Of a stretch of DNA of 64,000 nucleotides, positions 1 through 7,117 are shown piece after piece (position 1 is the stretch's first letter; each line of letters opens with the position of its first letter). The DNA comes from Clostridia bacterium (GTDB lineage Bacteria; Bacillota; Clostridia; Oscillospirales; CAG-382), in the NCBI GenBank assembly GCA_017561145.1, contig JAFZDO010000025.1, positions 1 through 64,000 on the forward strand, read 5' to 3'. A program made the translations under genes and the position numbers. The notes under the pieces are model-generated. The model had not been told where the DNA came from, searched no databases, and saw only the letters and a program-made list of their open reading frames with translations.

Positions 1-845
1 ACATCCTTCTCGCTCGTCAGGTTGGCGTTCCTGCACTCGTAGTATTCCTTAACAAGTGCGACCTCGTTGACGACGAAGAACTTCTCGAAATCGTTGAAAT
101 GGAAGTTCGTGAACTCCTTTCCGAGTATGACTTCCCCGGTGATGAAATTCCCATCATCAAGGGTTCTGCAAGAGAAGCTCTCCTTTCCGAAAACAAGGAT
201 CAGTCCTCTGCTGAATACGCTCCTATCGTTGAGCTCATGAACGCAGTTGACGAATATATCCCCACTCCCGCTCGTAACGACGACCTTCCCTTCCTTATGC
301 CTGTTGAAGACGTATTCTCGATCTCCGGTCGTGGTACTGTTGCTACCGGCCGTGTTGAACGTGGCGTTGTAAGAATGGGCGACGAAGTTGAAATCGTTGG
401 TATCAGCGAAACTTCCAAGACCACCGTTACCGGTATCGAAATGTTCCGTAAGCTCCTCGACTCCGCAGAAGCTGGCGACAACATCGGCGCACTTCTCCGT
501 GGCGTTAAGAAGACCGACATCGAAAGAGGTCAGGTTCTTGCTAAGCCCGGCTCCATCAACCCCCACACCAAGTTCGTTGGTCAGGTTTACGTTCTTACCG
601 AAAAGGAAGGCGGCCGTCATAAGCCCTTCTTCCCCGGTTACAGACCTCAGTTCTACTTCAGAACTACCGACGTTACCGGTATCATCAATCTTCCCGAAGG
701 CGTTGAAATGTGCCGTCCCGGCGACAACGTTGACATGAAGGTTGAACTCATCTCCCCGATCGCTATCGAAAAGGGTCTCCGCTTCGCTATCCGTGAAGGC
801 GGCAGAACCGTTGGTTCGGGCGTTGTTATCGACATCGAAGGCTAA
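1..845 (+). CDS. tuf: Elongation factor Tu, 5' end cut by window edge
   Basis: EF-Tu delivers aminoacyl-tRNA to the ribosome as a GTP complex. Reading from base 3, the frame is open at the left edge and begins in the G domain just before the guanine-specificity motif NKCD; roughly the first 117 residues, with the P-loop and switch regions, lie outside the window. Beyond NKCD are the SAREAL loop, domain 2 ([13 protein letters not shown]) and domain 3, ending at the usual place (VVIDIEG). Codon use is strongly biased to C-ending codons such as ATC, TTC and AAC, as expected for a very highly expressed gene. A strong terminator follows at once, so tuf ends its transcription unit. Confidence 0.98.
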   Translation, partial: ILLARQVGVPALVVFLNKCDLVDDEELLEIVEMEVRELLSEYDFPGDEIPIIKGSAREALLSENKDQSSAEYAPIVELMNAVDEYIPTPARNDDLPFLMPVEDVFSISGRGTVATGRVERGVVRMGDEVEIVGISETSKTTVTGIEMFRKLLDSAEAGDNIGALLRGVKKTDIERGQVLAKPGSINPHTKFVGQVYVLTEKEGGRHKPFFPGYRPQFYFRTTDVTGIINLPEGVEMCRPGDNVDMKVELISPIAIEKGLRFAIREGGRTVGSGVVIDIEG

Positions 846-860
846 TTTAAGCTAAGATAT

Positions 861-897
861 AAGAAAGACGACACTTAATGTGTCGTCTTTCTTTTTT
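861..897 (+). terminator. Rho-independent terminator of tuf
   Basis: Perfect stem AAGAAAGACGACAC / GTGTCGTCTTTCTT with a short TTAA loop, followed by T residues. It ends tuf. The T run overlaps the stop codon of the convergent gene at 896. Confidence 0.95.
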
Positions 898-1978
898 AAA
901 TTTTAATGCACAGCCTATTCCAACCGCCTTCGGTTTCTTCTTCGGCAAAATCGTCTACGTTGTGATGCGTAAAATATAACATCCAGTTAAAAGTGTTATC
1001 AAACACGAAAAGGTCGCCGGGTAATTCGGGTTCGATCCATACATCATCGGGCAAAGTGTAACACATCTTCCACTCGTCGTAAATATAGTCGGCAAAGCGT
1101 TTTGGATCATCAGTTGTTGCAACAAATCCAATCGGGGCATTAGAAAATATGTTCATCCCGTTTCCCTCGGAATAGGGATCGCTTAAAAAGTAAACAGGGT
1201 TTTTAATGCTCTGTAAAAACGATATTGCATCATCGAAAGTGATATCGGTGTGAGCTTTCAGCTTGCCCCAATATATCGCCGTTGCATAATCAGGCATAGT
1301 TTGTTTTGCGGAATCGGGATTCAAATTCGCAAACTCTTCCGCCCACTTTGACCAATCGATTTCGTATTCTTCGGGTGTTTGAATGAAAGTGCGCTCGAAT
1401 CGTGAACGGATCTCTGTGGCTTTGGTGTCCGGAAGAATATCATAATTGATAGGCTTTATTAGGTAGCAACAACGTCTTGGTTCCACACAGCCGATATCAT
1501 CGTCTTGTTCGCTCTCGTCTTCGCAATTTTCGTGCGTGAAAGCAAGCATCCAATTAAAGGTTCCGTCGAAGATATAAATATCAAGCGGAAGCAGATTTAA
1601 GAAAAGCTTGTCCTTGAAAAGATTGTTGGTGGTTTGGTGAAAAGTATCGGAATAGATATAATTGCCAACGTAAAACTCGCGGCACCATTCGTCAAATATC
1701 TGCTTGGCAAAGCCCTTTGCGTCGATTGTTTTTGCAACAAAATCGTTTTGCAATTCGCATCGCCATCCGTGGGAAAGATCGCTTAGGAAGTAAATTCTAC
1801 TGTCTTTTTTAGACAACTCGCCAAGGGCTTGATAGAAATCAAGACGCGTAACATTGCCATCAAATCGTGCTGAGTAAGAAACAAAACATGATGTGTTAAG
1901 TTTCTCTTTTAAAAACGCGTTAATGAAATTCGCTCTGATTTCAGATGCGTCGTTATTTGTTAAAAGCTCGTATTGCAT
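896..1978 (-). CDS. Unknown protein made of two similar halves
   Basis: 360 residues, no signal peptide or membrane segment. The two halves repeat one plan: a helical start, then YFLSD, then a FVA(T/K)T segment, then FA.QI.DEW or FADYIYDEW, then a stretch ending FDGTFNWMLAFTHEN (first half, about residue 150) or FDNTFNWMLYFTHHN (second half, about residue 335). It therefore looks like a tandem duplication of a domain of about 170 residues. I do not recognise the family; the plan recalls small cytosolic domains of unknown function in Firmicutes, some of them immunity-like, but no catalytic motif is visible. The start is supported by GGAGG upstream and a good promoter (2017-2045). It stands alone between tuf and the tRNA-Ser region. 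Confidence 0.85.
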   Translation of the reverse strand: MQYELLTNNDASEIRANFINAFLKEKLNTSCFVSYSARFDGNVTRLDFYQALGELSKKDSRIYFLSDLSHGWRCELQNDFVAKTIDAKGFAKQIFDEWCREFYVGNYIYSDTFHQTTNNLFKDKLFLNLLPLDIYIFDGTFNWMLAFTHENCEDESEQDDDIGCVEPRRCCYLIKPINYDILPDTKATEIRSRFERTFIQTPEEYEIDWSKWAEEFANLNPDSAKQTMPDYATAIYWGKLKAHTDITFDDAISFLQSIKNPVYFLSDPYSEGNGMNIFSNAPIGFVATTDDPKRFADYIYDEWKMCYTLPDDVWIEPELPGDLFVFDNTFNWMLYFTHHNVDDFAEEETEGGWNRLCIKI

Positions 1979-2016
1979 ATAAATACCTCCTGCAAATTTT
2001 TGATTTTTAACCTTAC

Positions 2017-2045
2017 ATTATATTTATAGCAACGCTGTTTGTCAA
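2017..2045 (-). promoter_or_regulatory. Sigma-A-type promoter for the two-half unknown protein
   Basis: On the minus strand TTGACA and TATAAT are separated by 17 bases, about 40 bases upstream of the start codon at 1978. Confidence 0.85.
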
Positions 2046-2103
2046 GTAAAAATTTGCGTAAAATGCGAAAAAGGTTGCAAATTTTTATTTTTTCTATTTT
2101 CTA

Positions 2104-2132
2104 TTGACATTCAATCACAAATGTGATATTCT
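2104..2132 (+). promoter_or_regulatory. Promoter ahead of the tRNA-Ser region
   Basis: TTGACA, 17 bases, TATTCT. Transcription would start near 2139 and run through the interrupted tRNA-Ser fragment and its inserted repeat into tRNA-Ser(UGA). Confidence 0.75.
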
Positions 2133-2164
2133 AATTTGGCTGACTAATTCGGCTCGCTATATCT

Positions 2165-2310
2165 GGAGAGATATCGAAGCGGGAACGAAGCCGAGCGCAC
2201 CCGGTGGGTGAAAAAGCGAGGATGAGTTCGCGCAGCGGTCGAAAGGTTGCAAGTTTCCAACGGAAACGCAGTAAGCTTTCGGGCACCGCAAGCCGGACAT
2301 AACGAGGCGG
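2165..2310 (+). pseudogene. tRNA-Ser(UGA) fragment split by an insertion
   Basis: Bases 2165-2182 repeat the first 18 bases of the intact tRNA-Ser(UGA) at 2361. Bases 2298-2310 (CATAACGAGGCGG) repeat its next segment (2380-2392) up to the anticodon stem. Between them lie 115 unrelated bases (2183-2297). The similarity begins upstream of the tRNA, at 2152, giving a 31-base match to 2348-2378. After 2310 it stops, so the anticodon, T arm and acceptor 3' side are missing. This is a broken tRNA copy interrupted in its D loop. Confidence 0.75.
2183..2297 (+). repeat. Structured repeat E1, inside the tRNA-Ser fragment
   Basis: It shares ordered blocks with the copy at 2655-2812: GAARCCGAGYGC near the left, GCAGCGGTC in the middle and GGGCACCGCA at the right. 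GCGGT and ACCGC can pair, and just inside them GAAAG pairs with CTTTC. In the other copy the same place holds a different but complementary pair (TTTTTG/CAAAAA). An internal hairpin GTTTCC-AAC-GGAAAC is also present. Confidence 0.65.
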
Positions 2311-2360
2311 AGCCTCGCAAATCGGCAAAATAGAGATGTGTTTAGCAGCTCGCTATATCT

Positions 2361-2449
2361 GGAGAGATATCGAAGCGGTCATAACGAGGCGGTCTTGAAA
2401 ACCGTTTGGGTGCAAGCCCACGTGGGTTCGAATCCCACTCTCTCCGCCA
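2361..2449 (+). tRNA. tRNA-Ser(UGA), CCA encoded
   Basis: Acceptor stem GGAGAGA/TCTCTCC with discriminator G and encoded CCA, D arm, anticodon loop CTTGAAA (anticodon TGA), a long variable arm as expected for a class II tRNA, and T arm GTGGG-TTCGAAT-CCCAC. Reads UCA-type serine codons. Confidence 0.97.
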
Positions 2450-2457
2450 AACTCTTG

Positions 2458-2485
2458 TGGGGCGGAAGGGAGACCAACCGCCCCA
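2458..2485. other. GC-rich hairpin after tRNA-Ser(UGA)
   Basis: TGGGGCGG/CCGCCCCA stem with a 12-base loop. It is followed by A residues, not T, so it is not a standard terminator on the plus strand. It may mark the tRNA 3' processing region. Confidence 0.5.
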
Positions 2486-2520
2486 AAAAGAGAAAATAAC
2501 AAGTTATATCGTCACCAAAT

Positions 2521-2610
2521 GGAGAAGTACTCAAGTGGTGAAGAGGCGCCCCTGCTAAGGGTGTAGGTCGGGCAACTGGCGCGAGGGTTCAAATCCCTCC
2601 TTCTCCGCCA
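2521..2610 (+). tRNA. tRNA-Ser(GCU), CCA encoded
   Basis: Acceptor GGAGAAG/CTTCTCC with discriminator G and CCA, anticodon loop CTGCTAA (anticodon GCT), long variable arm, T arm GAGGG-TTCAAAT-CCCTC. Reads AGC/AGU serine codons. It lies 71 bases downstream of tRNA-Ser(UGA), probably cotranscribed. Confidence 0.97.
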
Positions 2611-2647
2611 AACAGAAAAGACAGGCTTTTGCCTGTCTTTTCTGTTT
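2611..2647. terminator. Terminator after the tRNA-Ser pair
   Basis: A 16-bp stem (AACAGAAAAGACAGGC and its complement) with a four-base loop and T-rich ends on both strands. It follows the CCA of tRNA-Ser(GCU) directly. Confidence 0.85.
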
Positions 2648-2654
2648 GTTGTCG

Positions 2655-2812
2655 AAGGGATTTGAAACCGAGTGCCCGCGAGGGGGACAACGGGTCGCGC
2701 CGCCGGGGGCGGATACAGCGAGCCGTTGGAGTTGCAGCGGTCGGATTTTTGAGCCGAAGCGACTAGCGTAGGCTAACAAAAATACGGGCACCGCAAAATC
2801 CAATCCCGAACG
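2655..2812 (+). repeat. Structured repeat E2, downstream of the tRNA-Ser genes
   Basis: It has the E1 blocks GAAACCGAGTGC, GCAGCGGTC and GGGCACCGCA but a longer left half. GTGCCCG pairs with CGGGCAC across the element; GCGGT pairs with ACCGC; TTTTTG pairs with CAAAAA; AGCC pairs with GGCT. The left end read on the minus strand resembles a tRNA T arm (GGTTTCAAATCCC). No credible protein is encoded: the open frame over it gives the low-complexity text typical of antisense tRNA translations. This 158-base unit accounts for most of the gap between the tRNAs and the next gene. Confidence 0.6.
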
Positions 2813-2837
2813 AAATAATGTGAAATAGTATTTTCTA

Positions 2838-2866
2838 TTGACAAATATATACAATAGCTGTATAGT
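2838..2866 (+). promoter_or_regulatory. Promoter with palindromic -10 region for the RHH gene
   Basis: TTGACA, 17 bases, TATAGT. The interval holds an inverted repeat, TATATAC ... GTATATA, overlapping the -10 element, a plausible operator for the ribbon-helix-helix protein encoded just downstream. Confidence 0.75.
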
Positions 2867-2903
2867 ATATACGAAAACAGAAAGAAATATATGGAGATGC
2901 AAT

Positions 2904-3197
2904 ATGGACAAGGTAATGAAAAGTGTAAAAATAGATAAAGATTTGAATGAAACTATTGAACGATACGCCTCGTTGATTAAGTCGATTTATGGTATAGCAC
3001 CTACTTTCACTTCGATGGTCGAAAACGGAATATGTATGTACTTGCTAGATCAGATTAATCTGATGAAAACAGCAGCACAGTCCGGAGTCGTTATGGAAAA
3101 CGGAACGCTTAAAGCTCTGCAAGTAAGCAAAGATCAACAATCTGCGCTCGAAGAATTGAAAGCGAAACTTTTGAGCGGGCACAGTGATTATATTTAA
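2904..3197 (+). CDS. Small ribbon-helix-helix-like protein
   Basis: 97 residues. After a short lead, KSVKIDKD could form the DNA-binding strand of a ribbon-helix-helix fold, followed by helix 1 (LNETIERYASLI) and helix 2 (TFTSMVENGICMYLL), then a charged C-terminal helix that may serve oligomerisation. This order fits CopG/Arc-type repressors, often found on plasmids and mobile elements, but assignment rests on pattern only. ATG 2904 has GGAGAT upstream; frames opening earlier lack a ribosome site and overlap the promoter. The gene follows the tRNA-Ser pair and precedes two unknown small frames, so it may belong to an accessory insertion. The palindrome in its promoter suggests self-regulation. 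Confidence 0.75.
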   Translation: MDKVMKSVKIDKDLNETIERYASLIKSIYGIAPTFTSMVENGICMYLLDQINLMKTAAQSGVVMENGTLKALQVSKDQQSALEELKAKLLSGHSDYI

Positions 3198-3349
3198 CAG
3201 CTTGAAAGGACGTTTCGATTTCTGTGTAGGAACAAAGCTAAAGCGCTACTAATATTTTTGGACAAACAGGAAAACCGTATGGGTTTTATGCATACGGAGG
3301 TTGGGCTTGTGCCGCATAGTTCGTGAGATAAAATAACGGAGGCTTTATA

Positions 3350-3571
3350 TTGGAATCCCTTGATAATATCAAAACCGTAAACCTTCTTGTTGAAAACGAA
3401 ATTGACATTTTTACAAAAAACTGCAACAACAATAAAGATAAGACAATAGGGTTGTTTTGTAGTAGTCCCTATGTTGAGGTTCTGTTAATTGATTTGTTGC
3501 ATCTACAAGGTAAAGAATGTGAAATCTATGGTATAGAAGGAAAATTTTTAAAAGCAATGCCTATAAGGTAA
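3350..3571 (+). CDS. Unknown small protein, likely 5' part of a frameshifted gene
   Basis: 73 residues starting at TTG 3350, with a good GGAGG seven bases upstream, which decides the start. The sequence (IGLFCSSPYVEVLLIDLLHLQG in its middle) looks like part of an alpha/beta protein but matches no family I know. The downstream frame (to 4074) is open from 3523 and overlaps this one for about 48 bases. Within the overlap lies T TTA AAA (3547-3553) in this frame, a possible -1 slippery heptamer. Joining the frames there would give one protein of about 241 residues. Either the gene is broken by a small insertion or deletion, or it uses programmed frameshifting. Confidence 0.6.
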   Translation: MESLDNIKTVNLLVENEIDIFTKNCNNNKDKTIGLFCSSPYVEVLLIDLLHLQGKECEIYGIEGKFLKAMPIR

Positions 3572-3594
3572 TTGTTTCTTTCCTAACACTTTCG

Positions 3595-4074
3595 TTGGCT
3601 CCTCGCGATATGGTAGCGTTTAAAAATATATGTTACAACTGTAAGTTGTTTTTAAAAAAAGAGAAGATTGGGATGATCGTTGAATATTGCAAAAACGGAA
3701 AAATGATATACGAAATTTCACCAGATAAACATCTTCTTTTAAATAAAAACGAACGCGAAAGATTTATAGGATTTTTAGATTCAATGCGCGATATATCGGC
3801 AACCGATACTGTAAAAGCGCGAATAGAAAAAATATTTTCTCAGCTAAAAGATGCTTTATTTGTGAACAACCTAGATCGACTTCTAATGTGGAAAGTTTTT
3901 AACAAGTTGGCTGCAAAGGAGACGGATGTGGAAAGGTTTCTGTTGCATTTGGAAATGTTAAAGGATGACTGTGAGAAACGTAAAACAGGAGATACCGACA
4001 CCAATATTACTATTACAAGCACACAAAGATTTAAAGAAATCAAATGTGATATTGCATATGTGATAGAAATATAA
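3595..4074 (+). CDS. Unknown protein, likely 3' part of a frameshifted gene
   Basis: Up to 159 residues from TTG 3595, which has no ribosome site. ATG 3673 would give 133 residues but also has only a weak site. The frame is open upstream to 3523, in the -1 phase of the gene at 3350. The product is lysine- and glutamate-rich with long predicted helices and no signal peptide or membrane segment; the family is not recognised. The absence of a good start of its own, together with the overlap, favours it being the second part of one gene. Confidence 0.55.
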   Translation: MAPRDMVAFKNICYNCKLFLKKEKIGMIVEYCKNGKMIYEISPDKHLLLNKNERERFIGFLDSMRDISATDTVKARIEKIFSQLKDALFVNNLDRLLMWKVFNKLAAKETDVERFLLHLEMLKDDCEKRKTGDTDTNITITSTQRFKEIKCDIAYVIEI

Positions 4075-4129
4075 TCGATAGCAAGAATGGTTGCATTAAC
4101 GAAAACTAAATAAATTCAGAATCTTATGC

Positions 4130-4196
4130 GCTGCCGCTCGCCGTGAGGCGGCGGTGAGCAGCCCAACTTGACAAGGAAGATTAAATGTGCTATCGT
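4130..4196 (+). promoter_or_regulatory. GC-rich hairpin and promoter ahead of the lipoprotein gene
   Basis: GC-rich hairpin at 4130-4162 (GCTGC...GCAGC ends), then TTGACA (4168-4173), 17 bases, TATCGT (4191-4196). The hairpin has no T run; the -10 is imperfect. Confidence 0.45.
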
Positions 4197-4259
4197 AATA
4201 ATGCGCTGAGGTGGTTGGCGCAACCAACTGCGGCGAAATTAATCAAAGGAGCTTTTGCA

Positions 4260-4769
4260 ATGAAAAAACCTATTGTGATTTTGCTTACGGTTGTATTGAT
4301 GTGCTTTTCCCTAACGTCCTGCGATCCAGGAGAGACGTGTTTTACAGACGAGTACTCTGTTGAGGGTATTACGAAAATCGAGCTGGTAAAATACGACAAT
4401 CCCGATCAGGAAGATTTTATAACCTGGGTACCCGATCAGACAGACGATCTCGAGGATTATGATTCCGCGAAAGAGACTGTTTTGGCGACCATGGACGTGA
4501 GATCCCACGATGCTTTTATTGACGAGCTTTCTCAATACGGGATTTTGCACAAATATTTCACCTATGATTCGCCGAACGGCATGTGCATCAAGATTACTTA
4601 CGATGACGGAAAATTCGCCATCATCAACAGTGACGACGACAGCTTCCATGGGTATATCGGAATGTATAATGCGGACGGATCGGTCGATTCATTTTGCGGT
4701 TGCTTTTATTCCCGCAATTTTTTCGTGCGTCTTGTAGAGAATCATTTTGATTTTCAATCCTCAATGTAA
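4260..4769 (+). CDS. Small secreted lipoprotein, function unknown
   Basis: 169 residues. A lipoprotein signal peptide (MKKPIVILLTVVLM...) ends in the lipobox LTSC with Cys21, so the mature protein should be anchored to the outer face of the membrane. The mature part is acidic, has a few cysteines near the end (CGCF) and ends in an aromatic segment; no known domain is recognised. ATG 4260 is chosen over the longer frame from 4185 because it has AAAGGAG at the right distance and begins exactly at the signal peptide. A terminator follows at 4774. Confidence 0.85.
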   Translation: MKKPIVILLTVVLMCFSLTSCDPGETCFTDEYSVEGITKIELVKYDNPDQEDFITWVPDQTDDLEDYDSAKETVLATMDVRSHDAFIDELSQYGILHKYFTYDSPNGMCIKITYDDGKFAIINSDDDSFHGYIGMYNADGSVDSFCGCFYSRNFFVRLVENHFDFQSSM

Positions 4770-4773
4770 TTAT

Positions 4774-4803
4774 AAAAAAGCCACGCTCGTGGCTTTTTAT
4801 TTT
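4774..4803. terminator. Terminator after the lipoprotein gene
   Basis: AAAAAGCCACG-CT-CGTGGCTTTTTATTTT, usable on both strands. Confidence 0.9.
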
Positions 4804-4808
4804 GCCAC

Positions 4809-4837
4809 TTGAAGGTATTGAGAAAAAGTGATATAAT
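4809..4837 (+). promoter_or_regulatory. Promoter for the first Nif3-like gene
   Basis: TTGAAG, 17 bases, TATAAT, about 19 bases before the start codon. Confidence 0.8.
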
Positions 4838-4855
4838 AAAACCGAGGTGATGAAA

Positions 4856-5635
4856 ATGAAAGCTAAAGAATTATACGAAAGTCTGCTTGAGGGCGTTGTT
4901 TCGATTATGAATCCGACCTGTGACGGACTTATTGAAGGCGATGAAAATGCCGAAATCAAAAAGGTAGGCACCTGCTTCAAGCTTACTGCTCCGCTTATCG
5001 ACAAGGCGGTTGCCGAGGGGATAAACGTTATTATCACCCACGAGCCGACCTATGCACACGGCGATTGGGTCGAGGAATTTCAAGGCATTGACAAAATCAA
5101 GCACGACAAGCTGGTCGCTTCGGGCATAACCCTTTACCGCTATCACGACCACGCGCATCACCGTGAGGATGATATAATCCATGCGGGCTTTATTTCCTCG
5201 CTCGGGCTTAATATCGTCAAGAAATATCCGATGGAGGGGCTTGGCGTAAGAAGATACGAGTTCGAGGAAAAGCTGACTCCCCGTACGCTTGCAAAGCTTA
5301 TCCGCGAAAAGCTAAATATCGATTGCATAAGGATCGTCGGCGATTGCGATATCGAGCTAAAAACGGTCTATCTTGGCCTCGGCGGTGTCGGAATGCCGCA
5401 AATCGATAAGCTTTTCAACCCCGGCGGCGATATTTTTATCACCGGCGAGTCGAACGAGGTTTGCGTTGAGGAGTGTGTGCGCGACGCCTGCTATTACGGC
5501 GAAAAGCGTGCGATAATGCTGCTCGGACACTACAGCTCGGAGTTTGCCGGAATGAGATTACTTGCCGAAAAGCTTAATCAAAAGGGAATAAATGCTACGT
5601 TTCTTGAAGGCGGCGAGGTATACCGCGGTGTGTAA
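4856..5635 (+). CDS. Nif3-like dinuclear metal centre protein (HEPTY variant)
   Basis: 259 residues, the usual length for the compact NIF3/YbgI family (COG0327), toroidal hexamers with a two-metal site per subunit and unsettled physiological role. The first metal motif reads ITHEPTY, where the classic family has THHP, so the second His is replaced by Glu. The central DHAHHREDD segment and the C-terminal HYSSEFAGMR (His and Glu ligands) are present. Of GTG 4847, ATG 4850 and ATG 4856, the last is best placed relative to GAGGTGA. A paralogue with the classic motif lies at 30056. Transcribed alone from its own promoter. Confidence 0.88.
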   Translation: MKAKELYESLLEGVVSIMNPTCDGLIEGDENAEIKKVGTCFKLTAPLIDKAVAEGINVIITHEPTYAHGDWVEEFQGIDKIKHDKLVASGITLYRYHDHAHHREDDIIHAGFISSLGLNIVKKYPMEGLGVRRYEFEEKLTPRTLAKLIREKLNIDCIRIVGDCDIELKTVYLGLGGVGMPQIDKLFNPGGDIFITGESNEVCVEECVRDACYYGEKRAIMLLGHYSSEFAGMRLLAEKLNQKGINATFLEGGEVYRGV

Positions 5636-5691
5636 AAGAAACAAATAATTCATTTTTTGTTAATTTATTTCAGAGAATTTTCCAAAAACTA

Positions 5692-5754
5692 TTGTAATTT
5701 TATTGCTTTAGTAGTAGAATAATGACATAATATGCGATAGTTTTATCTATCGTA
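5692..5754 (+). promoter_or_regulatory. Promoter and leader hairpin of the nucleoside transporter
   Basis: TTGTAA (5692), 17 bases, TAGAAT (5715-5720). The leader holds an 8-bp hairpin TGCGATAG-TTTTAT-CTATCGTA (5733-5754). It lacks the conserved loops of a purine riboswitch, so it may be a protein site or an RNA stabiliser. Confidence 0.55.
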
Positions 5755-5794
5755 AAATAGGGAACAACCCTTAAAATTATTTGGAGGAAACAAA

Positions 5795-6985
5795 ATGAAA
5801 AAGTTTATCGCATTGTTTCTTGCTGCTTTGATGCTCGTATCCTTTGCTGCTTGTGATTCGTCTGACGACGCTAAGGCAGACTTTAAGGTTGGCGCGATCT
5901 ACATCAACAGCAAGAACGACACCGCAGGTTACACCTTTGCTCACCACAGCGGCATTACCGAAGCTATGGAACAGCTCGGCCTTGACGTTGAAAAGCAGCT
6001 CTTTATCGTGGACGAGGTTCCCGAAGATAAAGAACGCGTTCTCGCAGCAATTGACACCCTCGTTGGTCAGGGCGTAGATATCATCTTCGGTATTTCCTTC
6101 GGTTATATCGATGCTATGGAAGAAGCTGCAACCAAATATCCCGACGTTATCTTCTCTCACGGCACCGGCTATAAGAGCAACGAAACTAACTTCAACAACT
6201 ACTTCGGCCGTGCATATCAGGCTCGTTACCTCTCCGGTATCGCTGCTGGTCTCAAGAGCCTTGAAACCGGCAACAACAACGTAGGTTACGTTGCTGCATA
6301 CGGCACCGAATATGCTGAAACCGCTTCCGGTATCAACGGCTTCGCTCTCGGCGTACAGGCTGTTAACCCCGATGCAAAGGTTTACGTTAAGAAGCTCGGC
6401 GCATGGGCAGATGAAGTAAATGAATCTGCATTTGCAAAAGAACTTATCAACTCCTTCGGCTGCGGCATCATCGCACAGCACTGTGACTCCGCTCAGCCTC
6501 AGATCGCTGCACAGGGTGCTAACGTATTCGGTTGCGGCTACAACTCCGATATGACTCCCGATGCTCCCAAGGCACACCTTACCGCTGCTATCTGGAATTG
6601 GGACGTTTACTACAAGACCGCTATGGAAACCGCTATGGGTTGCGAAGCAAGCGAATTCGTTACCAAGATGGGTACTCCCGCATACTACGGCGGCCTTAAG
6701 GAAAACTTCGTTGACGTTTCTCCCCTCAGCGAAAACTGTGTCGCAGGCACTGAAGACGCTATCAAGAAGGTAAGAGAACTCATCGTTAAGGGCGAATGGG
6801 ACGTATTCTCCGGCGTTAAGCTTTCCGTTACCGTTGCTGACGGCGTTGCAACCGTTACCAAGGCAGATGCTGACCTCAAGGACAACGCAGGCAACGTTAT
6901 CGTTGCTGCAGGCGGCGCTTCTGTTGAAGACGGCGTTATCACCGGCACCATGAACTACTACGTAGCAGGCGTTCAGGAAGCATAA
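5795..6985 (+). CDS. BMP-family nucleoside-binding lipoprotein
   Basis: 396 residues. Solute receptor of a BMP/PnrA/Med-type ABC importer. The signal peptide ends in the lipobox FAAC (Cys about 20), so it is a membrane-anchored lipoprotein. The family fold shows in the start FKVGAIYIN, the dimer-site-like GYTFAHHSGI, the binding region GISFGY, and FGRAYQARYLSGIAAG. Related proteins (PnrA, YufN/NupN) bind purine or other nucleosides; the exact ligand is not readable here. GGAGG lies just upstream. Codon bias resembles tuf, implying high expression, and a strong terminator separates this gene from the ATPase and permease genes, so receptor is probably made in excess. Confidence 0.93.
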   Translation: MKKFIALFLAALMLVSFAACDSSDDAKADFKVGAIYINSKNDTAGYTFAHHSGITEAMEQLGLDVEKQLFIVDEVPEDKERVLAAIDTLVGQGVDIIFGISFGYIDAMEEAATKYPDVIFSHGTGYKSNETNFNNYFGRAYQARYLSGIAAGLKSLETGNNNVGYVAAYGTEYAETASGINGFALGVQAVNPDAKVYVKKLGAWADEVNESAFAKELINSFGCGIIAQHCDSAQPQIAAQGANVFGCGYNSDMTPDAPKAHLTAAIWNWDVYYKTAMETAMGCEASEFVTKMGTPAYYGGLKENFVDVSPLSENCVAGTEDAIKKVRELIVKGEWDVFSGVKLSVTVADGVATVTKADADLKDNAGNVIVAAGGASVEDGVITGTMNYYVAGVQEA

Positions 6986-7002
6986 TTAATTTAAAAAGTA
7001 TC

Positions 7003-7038
7003 CGGGCCGGCCGGTCATCCGACCGGCTCGGTTTTTTT
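7003..7038 (+). terminator. Terminator or attenuator after the binding-protein gene
   Basis: GCCGGTC-ATCC-GACCGGC stem followed by seven T residues. Partial read-through would set a high receptor-to-transporter ratio. Confidence 0.9.
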
Positions 7039-7117
7039 AAACGTAAAAGAACAAGCAAATTATTTGTTTGCTCTTTTGTGTTTAAAAGCACCTATTACCC
7101 TATAAGGAGGGGACTTT

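Noticed and set aside
2458-2485. Terminator after tRNA-Ser(UGA)
   Set aside because: The GC stem is followed by A residues on the plus strand, so it is listed only as a hairpin.
2555-2911. Open frame on the minus strand over the tRNA-Ser(GCU) and repeat E2
   Set aside because: Its ending (KEGFEPSRQLPDLHP) is the known artefact of translating an antisense tRNA; no ribosome site and no plausible fold.
5733-5754. Purine riboswitch ahead of the nucleoside importer
   Set aside because: No three-way junction or conserved loop sequences; just one short hairpin.
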